Positions 1-11,800 of a stretch of DNA of 64,000 bases are shown piece after piece. The translations under genes were made by a program, and so were the position numbers. Position 1 is the first letter of the stretch, and every line of letters begins with the position of its first letter. The notes below the pieces were generated by a model. That model did no database searches and was not told where the DNA came from. It saw only the letters and a program-made list of their open reading frames with translations. Source of the DNA: Asparagopsis taxiformis (Eukaryota; Rhodophyta; Florideophyceae; Bonnemaisoniales; Bonnemaisoniaceae); assembly GCA_030407315.1 (NCBI GenBank), contig JALQPE010001697.1:1-64000 (forward strand). The letters are read 5' to 3'.

Positions 1-210
1 GCTACATCCTGAGTAATAGTTCTAGAAACTATCTGCGCTTGCACTCTTGCTGAACGGTACTCAGAGCCATGTACAAACAGCACACAAAGCATTGCATGCT
101 TTCTCGAGCAGTGCCAATGCACTACTAACAGGTCGTGCCAATCATTATATAAGTTGGAAAACTCACGAAGCACTTCATTCCCTCCACCTCGCATTGCGGA
201 AAAAGAGGTA
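1..210. other. flank left of the giant element
   Basis: No gene is recognised here. This is the sequence outside the left end of the element that begins at 211. Its last three bases, GTA at 208-210, are repeated immediately outside the right end at 20988-20990. That match is the basis for calling a 3-bp target site duplication. Confidence 0.4.
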
Positions 211-470
211 GTCTGTGTTTTCGGAAGTGGACGCGGACGTCCAGTCTCTCTAGTACGGGTCCTAGTCGGCCCCGAGATTTACTAGAACAATGAACGTCCG
301 CGTCCAAAAAAAATAAAAATTTTTTGGATGCGGACGTCCACTTTCTCTAGTACATATGGCGGAATACTAGGGCCCGACATCCACTTTCTCTAGTACATAT
401 GGCGGAATACTAGGACCCGACATCCACTTTCTCTAGTACGTTTGGCGGAATACTAGGACCCGACATCCAG
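211..470 (+). repeat. left terminal inverted repeat and subterminal repeats
   Basis: The outer 46 bp (211-256) pair with 20942-20987 in inverted orientation. Inside, about 292-337 is an A/T-centred hairpin whose arms contain ACGTCCGC and GCGGACGT. It is followed by three tandem 43-bp units (333-375, 376-418, 419-461), each with GACRTCCACTTTCTCTAGTA and GGCGGAATACTAGG. Dense GGACGTCC/CTAGTA motifs near an end resemble the subterminal accessory-protein sites of CACTA elements. Confidence 0.7.
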
Positions 471-589
471 TATACAATATATCAGCGAAAACCGGGAGGG
501 AAGAAATTACAGCGGATGGTAAATTCAGGGCCCATATCGGACCGTATTTTATTCTCTCATTTACGAAACTGCTCGTATACAATACGTCT

Positions 590-738
590 CTCTAGAATAG
601 GGAATACATATCTGGTCAGAATAGGAAATAAATACCCGGTTAGAATAGGAAATACGTATCCAGCCAGAATACGGAATATGTATCCAGCCAGAATACGAAA
701 TACGTATCCAGCCAGAATACAAAATACCTGTCAGCATA
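590..738. repeat. 24-bp tandem repeat, about 6 copies
   Basis: Degenerate copies of a 24-bp unit (core AGAATACGGAATATGTATCC) lie head to tail. Because 24 is divisible by three, open frames on both strands read as an 8-residue repeat (for example RIGNTYPA on the plus strand). The frame shows no other protein-like character, so the reading frame is treated as a by-product of the repeat. Confidence 0.6.
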
Positions 739-739
739 T

Positions 740-2115
740 CGTCGATCACCCATCTCCCTCACTATCGCGTTCTCCCTACCATCCGAACGCCATGCACCAC
801 CATCCGCACATACTTCAAGAACCCTCACGACCTAGATTACAAAAAATCCGCTCCTTCCCAATTCCATCCCCGCTTTCCTCGACACCACCCCAGCCCATTA
901 AATCATCAAGACATCAAACACGAACATGGTCAGCAAAATCTTACACCACTTGAAACCCACTCTCACTTCTATCGTATGCCCCAAAATATACACATACCAG
1001 AAACACCTCACAGCTTCATTCCCCATCTTCCTACATCCCTTCTTCACTCTCCTTCAGTCCTGCCGTTCCTGCTTCACCACTCCTGCATCACATACACAAC
1101 ATCAACCCCAACAGTCAGATTCAAAAGCAACGCTTACCACGACAGATATCCTAGAAACTCCCTTACTTACCTCTCCGAGATCCATCTACACACAATACAA
1201 ACCATGATCCAAAAACCTTGCAATGAATAATCAAAGTCAGCAGTCCATATCTTCGCAAAACAAGTCTTGGTGCTCAGTGAAACTTACCTTCTGTCATCAA
1301 CATTCCTGCATCATCTACACAACATCGGAATCAACCACAACAGTCAGACTCAAAACCAACCTTCCCTCGCAGCATACTTTCAAAACTCGCACACTTACCT
1401 TCGCTCCACACAATACACACCATGACTCAATAGGCTTCCAATGAAAAATATCGCATCAACGGAAATAGTCAGACTCAAAACCAACCTTCCCTCGCTGCTT
1501 ACTTTCAAAACTCGCACACTTACCTTACCTGTTCCATCCTGCACACAATAAAAACCATAAATCACGTAATCGTGTAGCCAAGAAAAGTAGTCAGCATTCC
1601 GCATCTTCGCACAACCGGTCTGGGCGCCCAATGTGACTTACCTTCCGTCATCACTATTCCTCCATCACCTACGCAACATCGGAATCAATCGCAACAGTCA
1701 GATTGAAAACCAACGTTTCCCTCGCTACATACCCTGAGAACTCGCAAATGTACCTCTCATCCATCCTACACACAATACAAACCATGATCCAAAAACCTTG
1801 CAATGAATAATAATCATAGTCAGCAGTCCATATCTTCGCAAAGCACATCTTGGCACTCAATGAAACTTACCTTCCGTCATCAACATTCCTGCATCATCTA
1901 CACAACATCGGAATCAACCACAACAGTCAGACTCAAAACCAACCTTCCCTCGCAGCATACTTTCAAAACTTCACGTACCTCTCTTCCATCCTCCGCTCAA
2001 TACACACCATCAGTCAACAGGCTTGCAATGAAAAATATCGCATCAACGGAAATAGTCAGACTCAAAACCCACGCTTCCCTCAACGCATACCCTCGAGGGT
2101 AGAGGATGGAACGAA
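740..2115. repeat. long tandem duplication of about 580 bp, C-rich on plus strand
   Basis: Sequence starting near 1223 (AATCAAAGTCAGCAGTCCAT) recurs near 1810 (ATAGTCAGCAGTCCATATCT) and stays closely similar for nearly 300 bp. Shorter sub-repeats containing CAACAGTCAGACTCAAAACC recur within each copy. On the minus strand the repeats carry several GGTAAGT strings that look like splice donors (near 1279, 1400, 1520, 1635 and 1749). No protein family is recognised on either strand. The span lies between the left end and the transposase. Confidence 0.5.
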
Positions 2116-2116
2116 G

Positions 2117-2154
2117 GTACGTGCGCGAATCTTGATCAAGATTCGCGCACGTAC
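2117..2154. repeat. perfect 38-bp palindrome
   Basis: The half-site GTACGTGCGCGAATCTTGA is followed directly by its exact reverse complement, with no loop. It lies about 600 bp upstream of the transposase start. It could be a regulatory or replication-related hairpin, or the scar of a small inverted-repeat element. Confidence 0.75.
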
Positions 2155-2751
2155 AAAGCAAAGTCGGTCAAAGAATCTCAGTCGGTGATGAGGGCGGAGT
2201 GGAGCCTGCGGCGTCGACCGGACAGCTTTCTGCGTCCGCTTAAGTCTTGCTGTGCATACTCGAAATCATCGCCGGCAGTGAGATTGAGTATGGCCCAAGC
2301 CATGGTCTCTGATTCCCCGAACAATGAGATCCGGATCGAGAACAACGAATATAAACATATAATCATATATATGAGAATCCATTTGCTTTCCTTACATGAT
2401 CCGTGGCATATCCGCTGTAAAGCACATTCAGATTCCACGAAGTTCGGAAATAAAAAAGTTTATTATTACAAATGAATTAATTGAAAATTCATCTCCCAGG
2501 GCAGTCGTTCGTCCTTCCATGCACACGTTGCCAGCACGCAATGTGATGTAACAGTTGGAAATGATTGAACTCTCGGTTAAATTCCACCGTTGGGATGTCA
2601 GCTGGAGTGAGCACAAAACTACTACCCACAAAACTACGAACACGTTACATTCCAAGTCTCGAAAGCACCACAAAAATAAAATTGGTCGCATCTGGACGGC
2701 ACAGTCTCCCCTGTTCAGCTCGCAATCCTCCCTTTTGCGTCAAAACTCGAC

Positions 2752-5700
2752 ATGGAATGCAAGTATGAAGGGTGCTTCTACTACTGCGTAGATGCTTATG
2801 CGCTCGCGCTGCATGAGCGAACGTGTCGCTACCGTTTCAACCCCTCTCCCCAACATTTCAACAACGCTCGTGTCCCTGCCGTCACCCATGAGCCTGCTCG
2901 AAACGGCGACCATGATTCCCCGCAACCCAGCTCCCCAGACCCAGAATCTGGTCGTGCTTCCTCCAGCGACTCACCCTGTGACGCTCCACTGCCACCAACC
3001 TCAACCCCCTCCCGCGCAGACCTCCTCGTGCAATCCCTCGCCGCCAGTCTCACAACCCTCGAGTACAAGGCCGGCGCTGGCCGCGTGAGCGAAGTCATCA
3101 CCATCCTACAAGACCCCGCATTCTCCCTAGAAAAGTTCAACAGCGCCGTTCGCACCGTAGAAGAATGTCGCCACGTTACCGCTTCCATGGTCGAAACACA
3201 TTTCCGCACCGAAGGTTACAAGAGCCACATCATTCCAGACAAAACTGGTAAGTACTCGGCACAGCTGTACCTCCGCGACCCAGTCGACATGCTCCGCAGG
3301 CAGTTAGCACTGGCTAACGACCAAAATACTCTCTTCCACCCCTCCCCACAGACCGCCCCAGACGGCACCGCAATATTTTCTCATCCCCTACACACAGAAT
3401 TCGCGAAAACGCTGCACCAGGTTACTAGACAGCGCGTGCAGCTCTCGGAAGATCCACAGGTCGTATGGGCAGAGGAAAATGATCCCACACCTTCCTCCTT
3501 TGCCGGCCTCCTCCAAGTGTACTCCGACAAGAGCAGCACAAGCCTCAAGAGCTCCGCAATCGTCGCATACCCCATACACGTCACACTGCTCAACTTCTCC
3601 GCCCCCCTCCGTCGCCACTGCATCCGTACCGGCCTCACCATCGTCGGGTATCTTCCGTACATTGTTAACCCTTCGTCCAACGCCTTGTTCGGTGATGAAA
3701 TGCCGACAACCTCTAGTTCTGCTAGTCGCGCTCGCAAAATTGATATTCTTCATAAAGCACTCGAAAAAGTGTTTTCGTCCCTATCCACCGCGTTCTCTTC
3801 CGGGTTCCCCTGCACAGACTCCACTGCAACTGCCCGCCAATGCTTTCCCATCCTAGCCAATTATTGCTGCGACTTTCCAGAGGCCAAAGAGCTGTCATGC
3901 ACTCGCAACAGCACTACCACCACACATCCCTGCCACCGCTGCTACATCCCCGCCACTCAACTTGAATCCAGCGCGCCACACCAGCCCCGCTCCCTCGATG
4001 ATACACGCTCTGCACGCCAAGAGAGCGCTCAGGAGCATACAACTGCTCCGCTCGAAGCTCTCTCCCTCCTCGAACAACACTCTGTCCTCGAATCGACCGC
4101 TCTTTTACCCACCAACAGTCCCCTAGACCCCTACAACATTTTCTCCTTCGAGCCTCTGCACAATCTCCACCTCGGCATCTCAAAGCTCATCAAACAGTGC
4201 ATTGTCCACCGCCTCAGCTCCCCAGACCTCACCACCACCACTGCCTCCCATTCCGGGACACCTCGCACCTTCAAGAAGGTGAAAAAATCCATCCTCGCCG
4301 GCTCAAACAGCATTCTGTCCGCTATCGAACGCGACTACTACATCACCGGTCTTCATGTCGACTTCTCCAAGGGTGAGAAGGGCACCAATTTGAACGGCCT
4401 CTTCACGGAGGACGGCATACGCGGCATGCTCGCAGCCAAAGACTATCACCATGTCGACATGGTGTTCCCTTTCATCGCAGCATTCATTGACACATGCTGT
4501 GACGAAGTAGATACAGCCCCCCTCACTTCCATCTGCACGCAATACTCTGACCTCGTCGCATGGGTCATGAAACGCGGTCGCATCAAGCACTGGACTGCCG
4601 CCGAACTAGAAAGCCTCCAGAACTCCATTTCCTATTTCAAACAATCAATGCTCTCCACCCTCGGCCCATTCCACACCACAGGTCTCAAAACTTTCAAGTT
4701 CCATCTTCTAGACCATCTTCCCGGTGACTTGCAGAGATATGGCGCCCTGGAACACATTGATGCAGGCCCCTACGAACACTCGCATCTTCTGTTCAAACAG
4801 AGTTATAGGAAAACCTCTCGAAGGCGCTCCACAGCCATGGAAGAGACTATTCGCCACATGGAATTCTCCTTGGCCACTCCAACTGGTCACACCCCATCGA
4901 ACACATTGGGAAACGCACGCATGATATCGCCCACAGACGGTGCAGTACTCGTTCGCGACGGATTCACCGTTGCACTGCACGACTTTGCCTCCCTGCTGCC
5001 CGATGCAACCCTCCTCGTTGCAGATATCGACGGACAGCCCGATCCTGCCACTCTTTTGCCTCTGCACAACTCCTCGTTCCCGTCTGGCACCATAACGCTA
5101 TTCCAGCAACTCGGTGACACAGCTGCACAAGCGTTCCTCACCCTCGCTAGACTGCGCGCCACGGCAGAAGGCCCTCCAATACATGACATGGACATTTCCG
5201 TCACCGTGGTAAAGTCCGCCTACGTCATGGGAGGGTACGTCCCAGATGCCGACGACTTTGACCCGCACAGTGGCATGCTTCGCCCCACAAACGTGTCGAG
5301 GCACAAGCAGCAGCGCGTCTTTGCAACTTCATCATTCGGCCCCGCAAAGAGATCGCAGTACTCCTTTGTCGTCATCTCCGGAACTGCCGATGACTACAGA
5401 ACCATATGGGTAGGGCGCGTCCTGGCACTGGTACGCCTGCAGTCTCCAAACCTGTTTCAACCTGTAGAACTCGCTTTCGTTCAGTATATGACCTGCTTTG
5501 CCCCAAAAACCGCTGTGGAAAAATCACTTGGGTGCATTTGTTTAAAGTGGTCCACATGGGACCCGGACAACGGATCCGTTGACAGCAATGACACTGCATC
5601 CCACAGTGCAGGTGGTCCTTGGTTTGACCTCATTCCTGCATCTACTATATCTGGCACCGTGCACATCGTACGAAGTAACTTTCCAGTCAAGCCATTTACG

Positions 5701-5793
5701 AAACAAATGCACTGGTCGGACCACCGTTTCTATCTCAACCGCTTCTACACCAACACTGATTACCAGTTCACAGATGATAATGAAGAAGAATAA
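2752..5793 (+). CDS. CACTA/Plavaka-like (CMC) DDE transposase
   Basis: An intact 1013-residue protein, probably the autonomous transposase of the surrounding element. An ATG at 2752 opens directly into a zinc-finger-like N-terminus with Cys3, Cys8, His and Cys (CKYEGC then HERTC), followed by a Ser/Pro-rich linker. The middle has a D-F-P-E-A block followed by paired cysteines (PCHRCYIP, near residue 405), matching the acidic-Cys block of Plavaka/TNP2 transposases. Next is a DPYNIFSFEPLHNLHLGI segment, where that family has its D-x-LH-x-x-G helix. Near residue 660 it has KFHLLDHLPGDLQRYG and then EHIDAGPYEHSHLLFKQSYR, matching the Plavaka H-x-D/F-K-x-x-Y-R C-terminal motif. The family call rests on motif order. 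It is convergent with the minus-strand gene ending at 5871, leaving 77 bp between them. Confidence 0.75.
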   Translation: MECKYEGCFYYCVDAYALALHERTCRYRFNPSPQHFNNARVPAVTHEPARNGDHDSPQPSSPDPESGRASSSDSPCDAPLPPTSTPSRADLLVQSLAASLTTLEYKAGAGRVSEVITILQDPAFSLEKFNSAVRTVEECRHVTASMVETHFRTEGYKSHIIPDKTGKYSAQLYLRDPVDMLRRQLALANDQNTLFHPSPQTAPDGTAIFSHPLHTEFAKTLHQVTRQRVQLSEDPQVVWAEENDPTPSSFAGLLQVYSDKSSTSLKSSAIVAYPIHVTLLNFSAPLRRHCIRTGLTIVGYLPYIVNPSSNALFGDEMPTTSSSASRARKIDILHKALEKVFSSLSTAFSSGFPCTDSTATARQCFPILANYCCDFPEAKELSCTRNSTTTTHPCHRCYIPATQLESSAPHQPRSLDDTRSARQESAQEHTTAPLEALSLLEQHSVLESTALLPTNSPLDPYNIFSFEPLHNLHLGISKLIKQCIVHRLSSPDLTTTTASHSGTPRTFKKVKKSILAGSNSILSAIERDYYITGLHVDFSKGEKGTNLNGLFTEDGIRGMLAAKDYHHVDMVFPFIAAFIDTCCDEVDTAPLTSICTQYSDLVAWVMKRGRIKHWTAAELESLQNSISYFKQSMLSTLGPFHTTGLKTFKFHLLDHLPGDLQRYGALEHIDAGPYEHSHLLFKQSYRKTSRRRSTAMEETIRHMEFSLATPTGHTPSNTLGNARMISPTDGAVLVRDGFTVALHDFASLLPDATLLVADIDGQPDPATLLPLHNSSFPSGTITLFQQLGDTAAQAFLTLARLRATAEGPPIHDMDISVTVVKSAYVMGGYVPDADDFDPHSGMLRPTNVSRHKQQRVFATSSFGPAKRSQYSFVVISGTADDYRTIWVGRVLALVRLQSPNLFQPVELAFVQYMTCFAPKTAVEKSLGCICLKWSTWDPDNGSVDSNDTASHSAGGPWFDLIPASTISGTVHIVRSNFPVKPFTKQMHWSDHRFYLNRFYTNTDYQFTDDNEEE

Positions 5794-5870
5794 ATCTAAA
5801 TCGCAGCACTCTATTGATAATGTACTACATGATAAGCCTTCTAGTCAACGTCACATTTACTGCACTAATT

Positions 5871-8182
5871 TCAACCATCCTCCATTACGCCAAAACCGTT
5901 ATCAGCAGTGGCTGCATGGCGCCGCTCCATGCCCCCATACTGTGGGGCATTGATTTCGACATTCAGGTTTGCACTCAGGTGTCCAGCATATGGGTCAACG
6001 ACGAAAAGTTCTGCGCCAATTAGTCCTTGCGCAATCACACAATCCATTACAGCACCGAGGTTTGACGTAATATGCGATTGAATCCAATCCTCGGACACTA
6101 GAACAAGTGATGAGCAGCGGTTTACATCATCAACGACATGAACAATTCCAGACCCCTCTCCGCTTTGCCACACTTCAACAGCCTCTCTCGTCACAGTACG
6201 GCTTGCAAACACATGCCGTGACTGTGCACTAGTCCGCTGTTCGCTCTCGACAACGTCCGTTTCTTCCCTTGCTTGCGAGCCTTGGAGACAAGACATGCAG
6301 TACACCACCATACCAACTAATTGCTGAAAAGCTACCCCCACATATTGACTGTACCGCCTTGTAAACTCCTTCTGCCGTGCACCTCCTTTCCCCTTCGGTT
6401 CATCCAAACACTCCACAGTAGTCACTAGCCAAGCATCCAGGCGCGCCAGCGTTAGTATGCTCGTCTCTATGTCCATTACTTGTTCTGGTCGTATCGAATA
6501 ACCCCTGAAGATGTCCAGCACATTCACAGCTACTCGGTTGTTAAACCATGCATCACCATTCACTTCCATTTCGAAGCTGTCAGGAACCATGCCTTTGCTG
6601 TATCGCAGCTCTGAGAACGGTGCCGTTCGCCACCTCCCCATATCCAAATCACCGTTGCTTTCCCGTTTCAAAAGCTTCTCAGACGCTTCGCGCTTTTGAT
6701 CCTCTCGCTCGTCCATCTCAGCTCGCGTCGTCAGCATCGTGCATCTAGACATTAATTTCGTGTACCCCAGCGAACCGAACAATCTGTCCCTCGCATTACG
6801 CTTCCGTGCACTCATCACGTCGGACAGTTTCTGCGTCACCTTCACTTTCAATTCCTTGCTCCCCGCCACAGCCTCTTGACAGCACACACGCTGCTCCTCA
6901 TCGGAAAACACATCACACCACGGACTTTGACGCAGTACGTGTCGCACCAAGTCATTCAGCAGATCACTCTCGTCCCTGTACGAAGGTGTATACCACTGCA
7001 GATTCTTGATGATATAGCCCGGAGGGGTAGCAATATATCCTACACCGTTTTCGCTCCAAAGTGTCCCTTCTACCGGCTCTACCTCGATGGTACGTCCAGT
7101 CCAACGTCTCTGCGTTTGTTCCGCTATAGGGTCCAGCTCCATAGTCTCGTTCTTGCACCACTTTGTCAGGTTTTCCTCAACCGCCCTAAGAACTCCAAGG
7201 TATTTCACAGGAATGGCTTTCTGTATTTTCGACTTACCGCCACCGTGATCACTGATTCTACCTGTTCTCGCAATTGCAGTAAGGCTGGCATTTTCCGCCT
7301 GCAGAGTTTTCACCTTAGCCTCCAACGCAACTATCTCCGTGGTGAGCGCCTTGTTTGCTATGTCCTGGCTAAACACTTTTTTTTCCAGCTCCGCGATCTT
7401 CTTCTTCTGCGCATTGATGCGACCATCGCCATGGTGTTCGATGGATTCTCGGCCATGCTGCCTCTCTCAGCCCTCGCGTACGTCATCCATCTCCATCTCC
7501 CACTCGCCATCGGGATGCATATCGCTATCGGGAATCCTCCATCGACAATAGCCTGACGTCGCGGGGGCGTTACGCGCATATTTGGCACCAATGACAGTCT
7601 GTTGTGACGAGGCCCGCACTCCGGCTGCTCTCTCCCCTCAGTACCACCTGACCGCCGATGATAGTTGGCATCCTGTGAACGTTGCTCAGAAACAACATCC
7701 CTTGCCGCTATCCTCGGGTCCCTGACTGCATTACCTGCTGGGGCTGATGTACTCGGCATAGTTGGCGCAGTGGGGGTCACAGCCTCCAGTGTCTCGGGAA
7801 CCCCCGGCTGGGACTCCGTCTGCAGCACCTCCGCATCTGCCAACCCGGGAGGAACTACCTTTGCCATAGCACTCTGCCGCAATTCCAACATGTTTTGAGC
7901 CACTATCATGTCATCATCATGATGTTCACTGTCCCTGCGAGCACGCTTGCCTCGGTCAAGCCCCATCTCTCTCCGCGCCGTTCCTCCTTCCTCACTTTCT
8001 CGCTGCGGATCCCCAGTTCTGCGCCGGTCCGTCTTGCGACTACCGGACCGCGGTTCAATGCTGCCGGTAGGCCCAGACCGCTTCTTCGCACGGGATTGTC
8101 GGGCACTCGATACAGCAGCTGCTGACCGGGTTTTCTGGAGGCCCGGAGGCTTTGGAGCTTTCTTCGCAATACGCGGCGGCAT
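5871..8182 (-). CDS. unrecognised coiled-coil element protein (frame-broken)
   Basis: Two overlapping minus-strand frames appear to be one gene. The first (8182 to 7358, ATG at 8182) encodes a disordered, Lys/Arg- and Ser-rich N-terminus. The second (7376 to 5871) gives 501 residues that start inside a coiled coil. That coil continues upstream in the second frame (KKKIAELEKKVFSQ), so a frame change or small intron must lie near 7400-7560. In that stretch the second frame also reads an acidic EWEMEMDD segment before one stop. The middle has WCDVFSDEEQ and then RKRNARDRLFGSLGY, a distinctive block I cannot assign. The C-terminal half is globular-looking. By position it may be an accessory DNA-binding partner of the transposase, like TNPA of CACTA elements, but this is inference only. 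Confidence 0.5.
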
Positions 8183-8416
8183 AATGAAGCTTTCCCGGAA
8201 GCGATGGAACGATTGAGTTGCACGAGATACAAAAAAGATTGCTGTATAGTGTCGGTAACCACAACGGTCTGCGATGAACGTTCAGGTCAGGTCAAGTACC
8301 GGAGAATACGCCAACAGCCCAGATTGTATACGGTAGGCAGTCATCAACAGTATTTAATGAGGTACAATTACAGCTGTCGAGCTAGGCCGCGAGCACCCCT
8401 ATGTCCGGAAGACGTC
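8183..8416. promoter_or_regulatory. 5' flank of the coiled-coil gene
   Basis: About 230 bp lie between the ATG at 8182 and the 200-bp hairpin repeat at 8417. The stretch is expected to hold the promoter of the minus-strand gene. No specific box can be supported. Confidence 0.25.
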
Positions 8417-8640
8417 CTGATTTGAATTAAAATTTGGGCTATTCTCAAAAACATGCACATGTGAACATGTTTTTGAGATGGGGGTGTGCCGTACGGCACA
8501 ATCGACCCGCTGAAATCGATGTTTTTTGCAATATTTTTTCTGCCCTGAATTGTAGAATTTCTGGGCTGGACAGCAATGCAACTGAGCTGGACATCCACCG
8601 GGCGTCCATTTCAACTTGGTCGTGTATTTTGCATCTGCAC
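8417..8640 (-). repeat. 200-bp hairpin repeat (TR), inverted copy left of the methyltransferase gene
   Basis: Outer end CTGATTTGAATTAAAATTTG, followed by a stem-loop with arms CTCAAAAACATG and CATGTTTTTGAG, then the perfect palindrome GTGCCGTACGGCAC, and then a segment containing CCAGCCCAGAAATTCTA-like sequence and GGACGTCC-like motifs. It is the mirror of the copy ending at 12541, so the pair brackets the methyltransferase-SET gene as terminal inverted repeats would. Other copies lie at 13671, 14140, 18873 and 19267. Confidence 0.75.
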
Positions 8641-8841
8641 GCATAACAGCATCCAAGCAGTCAGGTTCACTGCTCGGACGAAGTGCACCTGGAGTGTGAA
8701 CGATTGGTTTTTGACAGGCGAGTACTGCTGAATAGGTTTCACCCTGGACTAATGGTGGCTGGACATGCTGCATTATATGATATACTTCAACTCTGGAACG
8801 TAGCTTTATTTGTAGTCGAAATGAAAACATCTTTCGTGACC

Positions 8842-11800
8842 CTAATTCCATGCTCTAAACGCTGTCCCATAATGAACGTAGAGCTCCTGCCCTGGACGGA
8901 TATCGCGGATTGCACGTACTACGATGATCTTCGGATTTTCTAGGTCCTTCGCCTTGAGCTTCTTCCCCGTCGAACCGCTGCTGTAGTTCTCGACAAACTC
9001 GACGTTGGCCATCCGCCTGGTGTCTTCCGCCGGAGTGTCCTCACCTCGCAAATACCGCGGGTCGTTGATGAACTGCGCCGAACAGAACGGAGCCGGAACA
9101 ATCCAAATTGGATGCTCGATGTTTTCGTCGTCCTCCGCTGTTGCATACAGCTTGATGGCATACATCAAGAATGTTTCCTTCGTTATCGCCATGTGACCCT
9201 CTCCGTACGCGAACCTCATCGACTCCTTGCTCATATCAGAGTACACAACAGTTCCGTAGTATGCACATACTTCGTCGCCAACATTAAATGTCTGTTCAGC
9301 GAAGAGCCCTCTTCCTGCATTTGGATGCTTAATCAGCGATGGTCGAACGCTCAATTTTTTCGCAACACAATCGTGTGCCCGCATCACGCGAGGGTTTTCA
9401 GTTTGCAACCAGCGGCGCAGGGAAGGTGGCCAATAATGTACCGGTTTTTCCATGTGCTCGTGCGACGCAATCGACTCTGGGCACAGCTGCCAGAGGTACT
9501 GCCGAATATATTTCGGGAACCTCTGGTACAGGGGAAGGCCAGGTGGGGGTTCGATGATCCTGCGTTCCCTCTGCGTACGCATCGTGACAGAGGGGGACGC
9601 CAAGAACTTCTCAGCACTCTGTTTCGCTTCTGTCGTGACCCTCATGTCAGTGTTGTTTGAAAGAATTACACGTGACATGACTGCACACAGCTTTGGAAGC
9701 GATCGTGCCACACACAATTTGTCCATGTCACTGCCGACGAAAACACGGTGCTCAGGCAAGCTCATAGCTGCTTTTCCCGTTGCGAAAGTGCCAGAGAATG
9801 GATCGACAACAATATCACCAGGCTGTGAATGCTGGCTGATCAACTCCATCATGAGAGCGACGCTCTTCTGCTCTGCACGAACTCTGACCGTAGCACCGGT
9901 TGTGCTCCTTGTTCGCCACACCATCTCATTCGAATCGATGGCGGGCATATTGATGGTGACGTTGCACCACGCCGGGTACGTGCCGTCCATGTATCCGTGG
10001 TTCCTATAGGCCACCATCTCGCTTCCGGTCTTGAACGGAACACCTCGCTTCCAGAAGTGGATAGCGACCTCTGCCATGTTCATGCGTTGGTACCTCTTCC
10101 GCCCCGGCATTTGATAGAGGTGCCCAGGTAATCGGACAAACAACAGAGGTACCTCGTCAACGAAGAAAACTGAATTCCGAACGACGTCCTCCTCCTCCTC
10201 CCCCTCATCCGCACTTTCTTCGCCACTGTGCTGCGATGCTTCGGAGTCCGAATTCATGGACGTAACCTCTTCTTCATCCGACCCGTCATCACTGGCAGCA
10301 TCATCGGTTGGGCCTTCTGACTGCGGTCCTTTGTACGTTTCCAAGTAATGGAACCATTCGTAGAACTGCAAAACGGAGCAGAACACGATGCCGTGGCCAC
10401 CGGGGCGCAACAGCTCGTCAAACACTTCGATGCTAGCCTGCATATCTTCTGCAGTTAGCCTGTCGTACGAAGAGTTGGAATCGTTCCTCTTACGACGAAC
10501 ATTGTAGGGCGGATCAGTCAGAATGAGCTGAACGTTGCCCGTGATGGGCACGTGTTCTCGGCTCTCGTCGGCACTGACCAAATCTTCGAAAGGGACGTCG
10601 TACACCCGGCAATACTGACTCATTTTCGAAAGAAAGTCCTTTGCGAGAGCCTGCCCTTCACTTTCCTGCTCTTCTGTCGCATGGGGTGACGGTGACGGGG
10701 GAGACGGCCCTTGGGCAGTAAGACTGGTCCTCCCAGGCCCAAGTTGAAGCCTGGTTGTGTGTCTTGTCGACGGAACCAAACCTCTCCCTCCTGTGTTGCG
10801 ACGAGTGGGAGTGTCATCAACCGGCTTGGGGACCTTTTCTGCGTCCGCGGCTTGTGGTGCCGGGCGGAGGACAGCCATAACGTCTTCGTCGAGGGTGTCA
10901 AAGTACGCTGGCAGCTTGTCCGGATTTCCGCTTGACAAGTATATTTCCAGCGCCCCCAGCGGTCGGACTCCGGCCAGGTGTACAGGTCCGGGTTGACGAT
11001 AAGAAACTGCAACCGGTCGAAGAACTTCCTCACAAGGTCCCTAAATGCACTGTGCTGCGCACTGGTTCTTGTCTCTACTTTTCCACCATATCCATCAGGA
11101 TGAGATAGGGGAGCTTTGTCGTGGTAGAGATCTAGCTTCTGCTCCATCGGTGCGAATAGACCTTCATCGAGCACGTCAAACCAATGCTCACTGCTGTCGA
11201 AAATGATGTACGGCGCCATCAACTCTTCGAAGCTGGAAAACTTTGCGGCGAAGGCCACATCGGTCCAAGCATGGTATAAAACTTGAACCACGTAACAAGC
11301 TCGATTAGTGCTTTTCCGATGGGCTGGGACGCGTGCGGCTTCGTTCCCCTCTTCGGCCGCGTCGCCTATTCGGCGACGCGGCAGGTTCTTGTTGTGATTT
11401 CGGATGATAGACAACGCTTGGAAATACATCAATACCTCGAACGTTTCCGGTGGAGCAAGAACGAAGGCGCTTGGTTCCCCGCGCTGCGGCGCCTGTAGTG
11501 GCGAAGGAAGCATGTTACATCCAATAAGGAAGGTCTGCGGCACGATCCCAGAAAGGATGCAGTGCTCAACCCATTGCCCGATACGCTCATCCTGTCTTGA
11601 AAACTCGGCAATCGGTAATGCCAGACGAACAATCTGCTTGGCTCGCTCAACGTTCATCTCTGCCATGACGATTTCGGCAACATCCGCCTCGACTCCAGCA
11701 TTCTTCGAACGACCGCTGAAGGCTATGCTGAGTCGACCTTGCAGCGCCAGAAATTGTTCTTCCGTGCCCTGCGCAACCCAAGCGCCAAGGTCCGCGTATG

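Noticed and set aside
516..953. 145-residue plus-strand gene with an 8-residue repeat
   Set aside because: The frame exists because a 24-bp tandem repeat is open on both strands. The remainder is low complexity.
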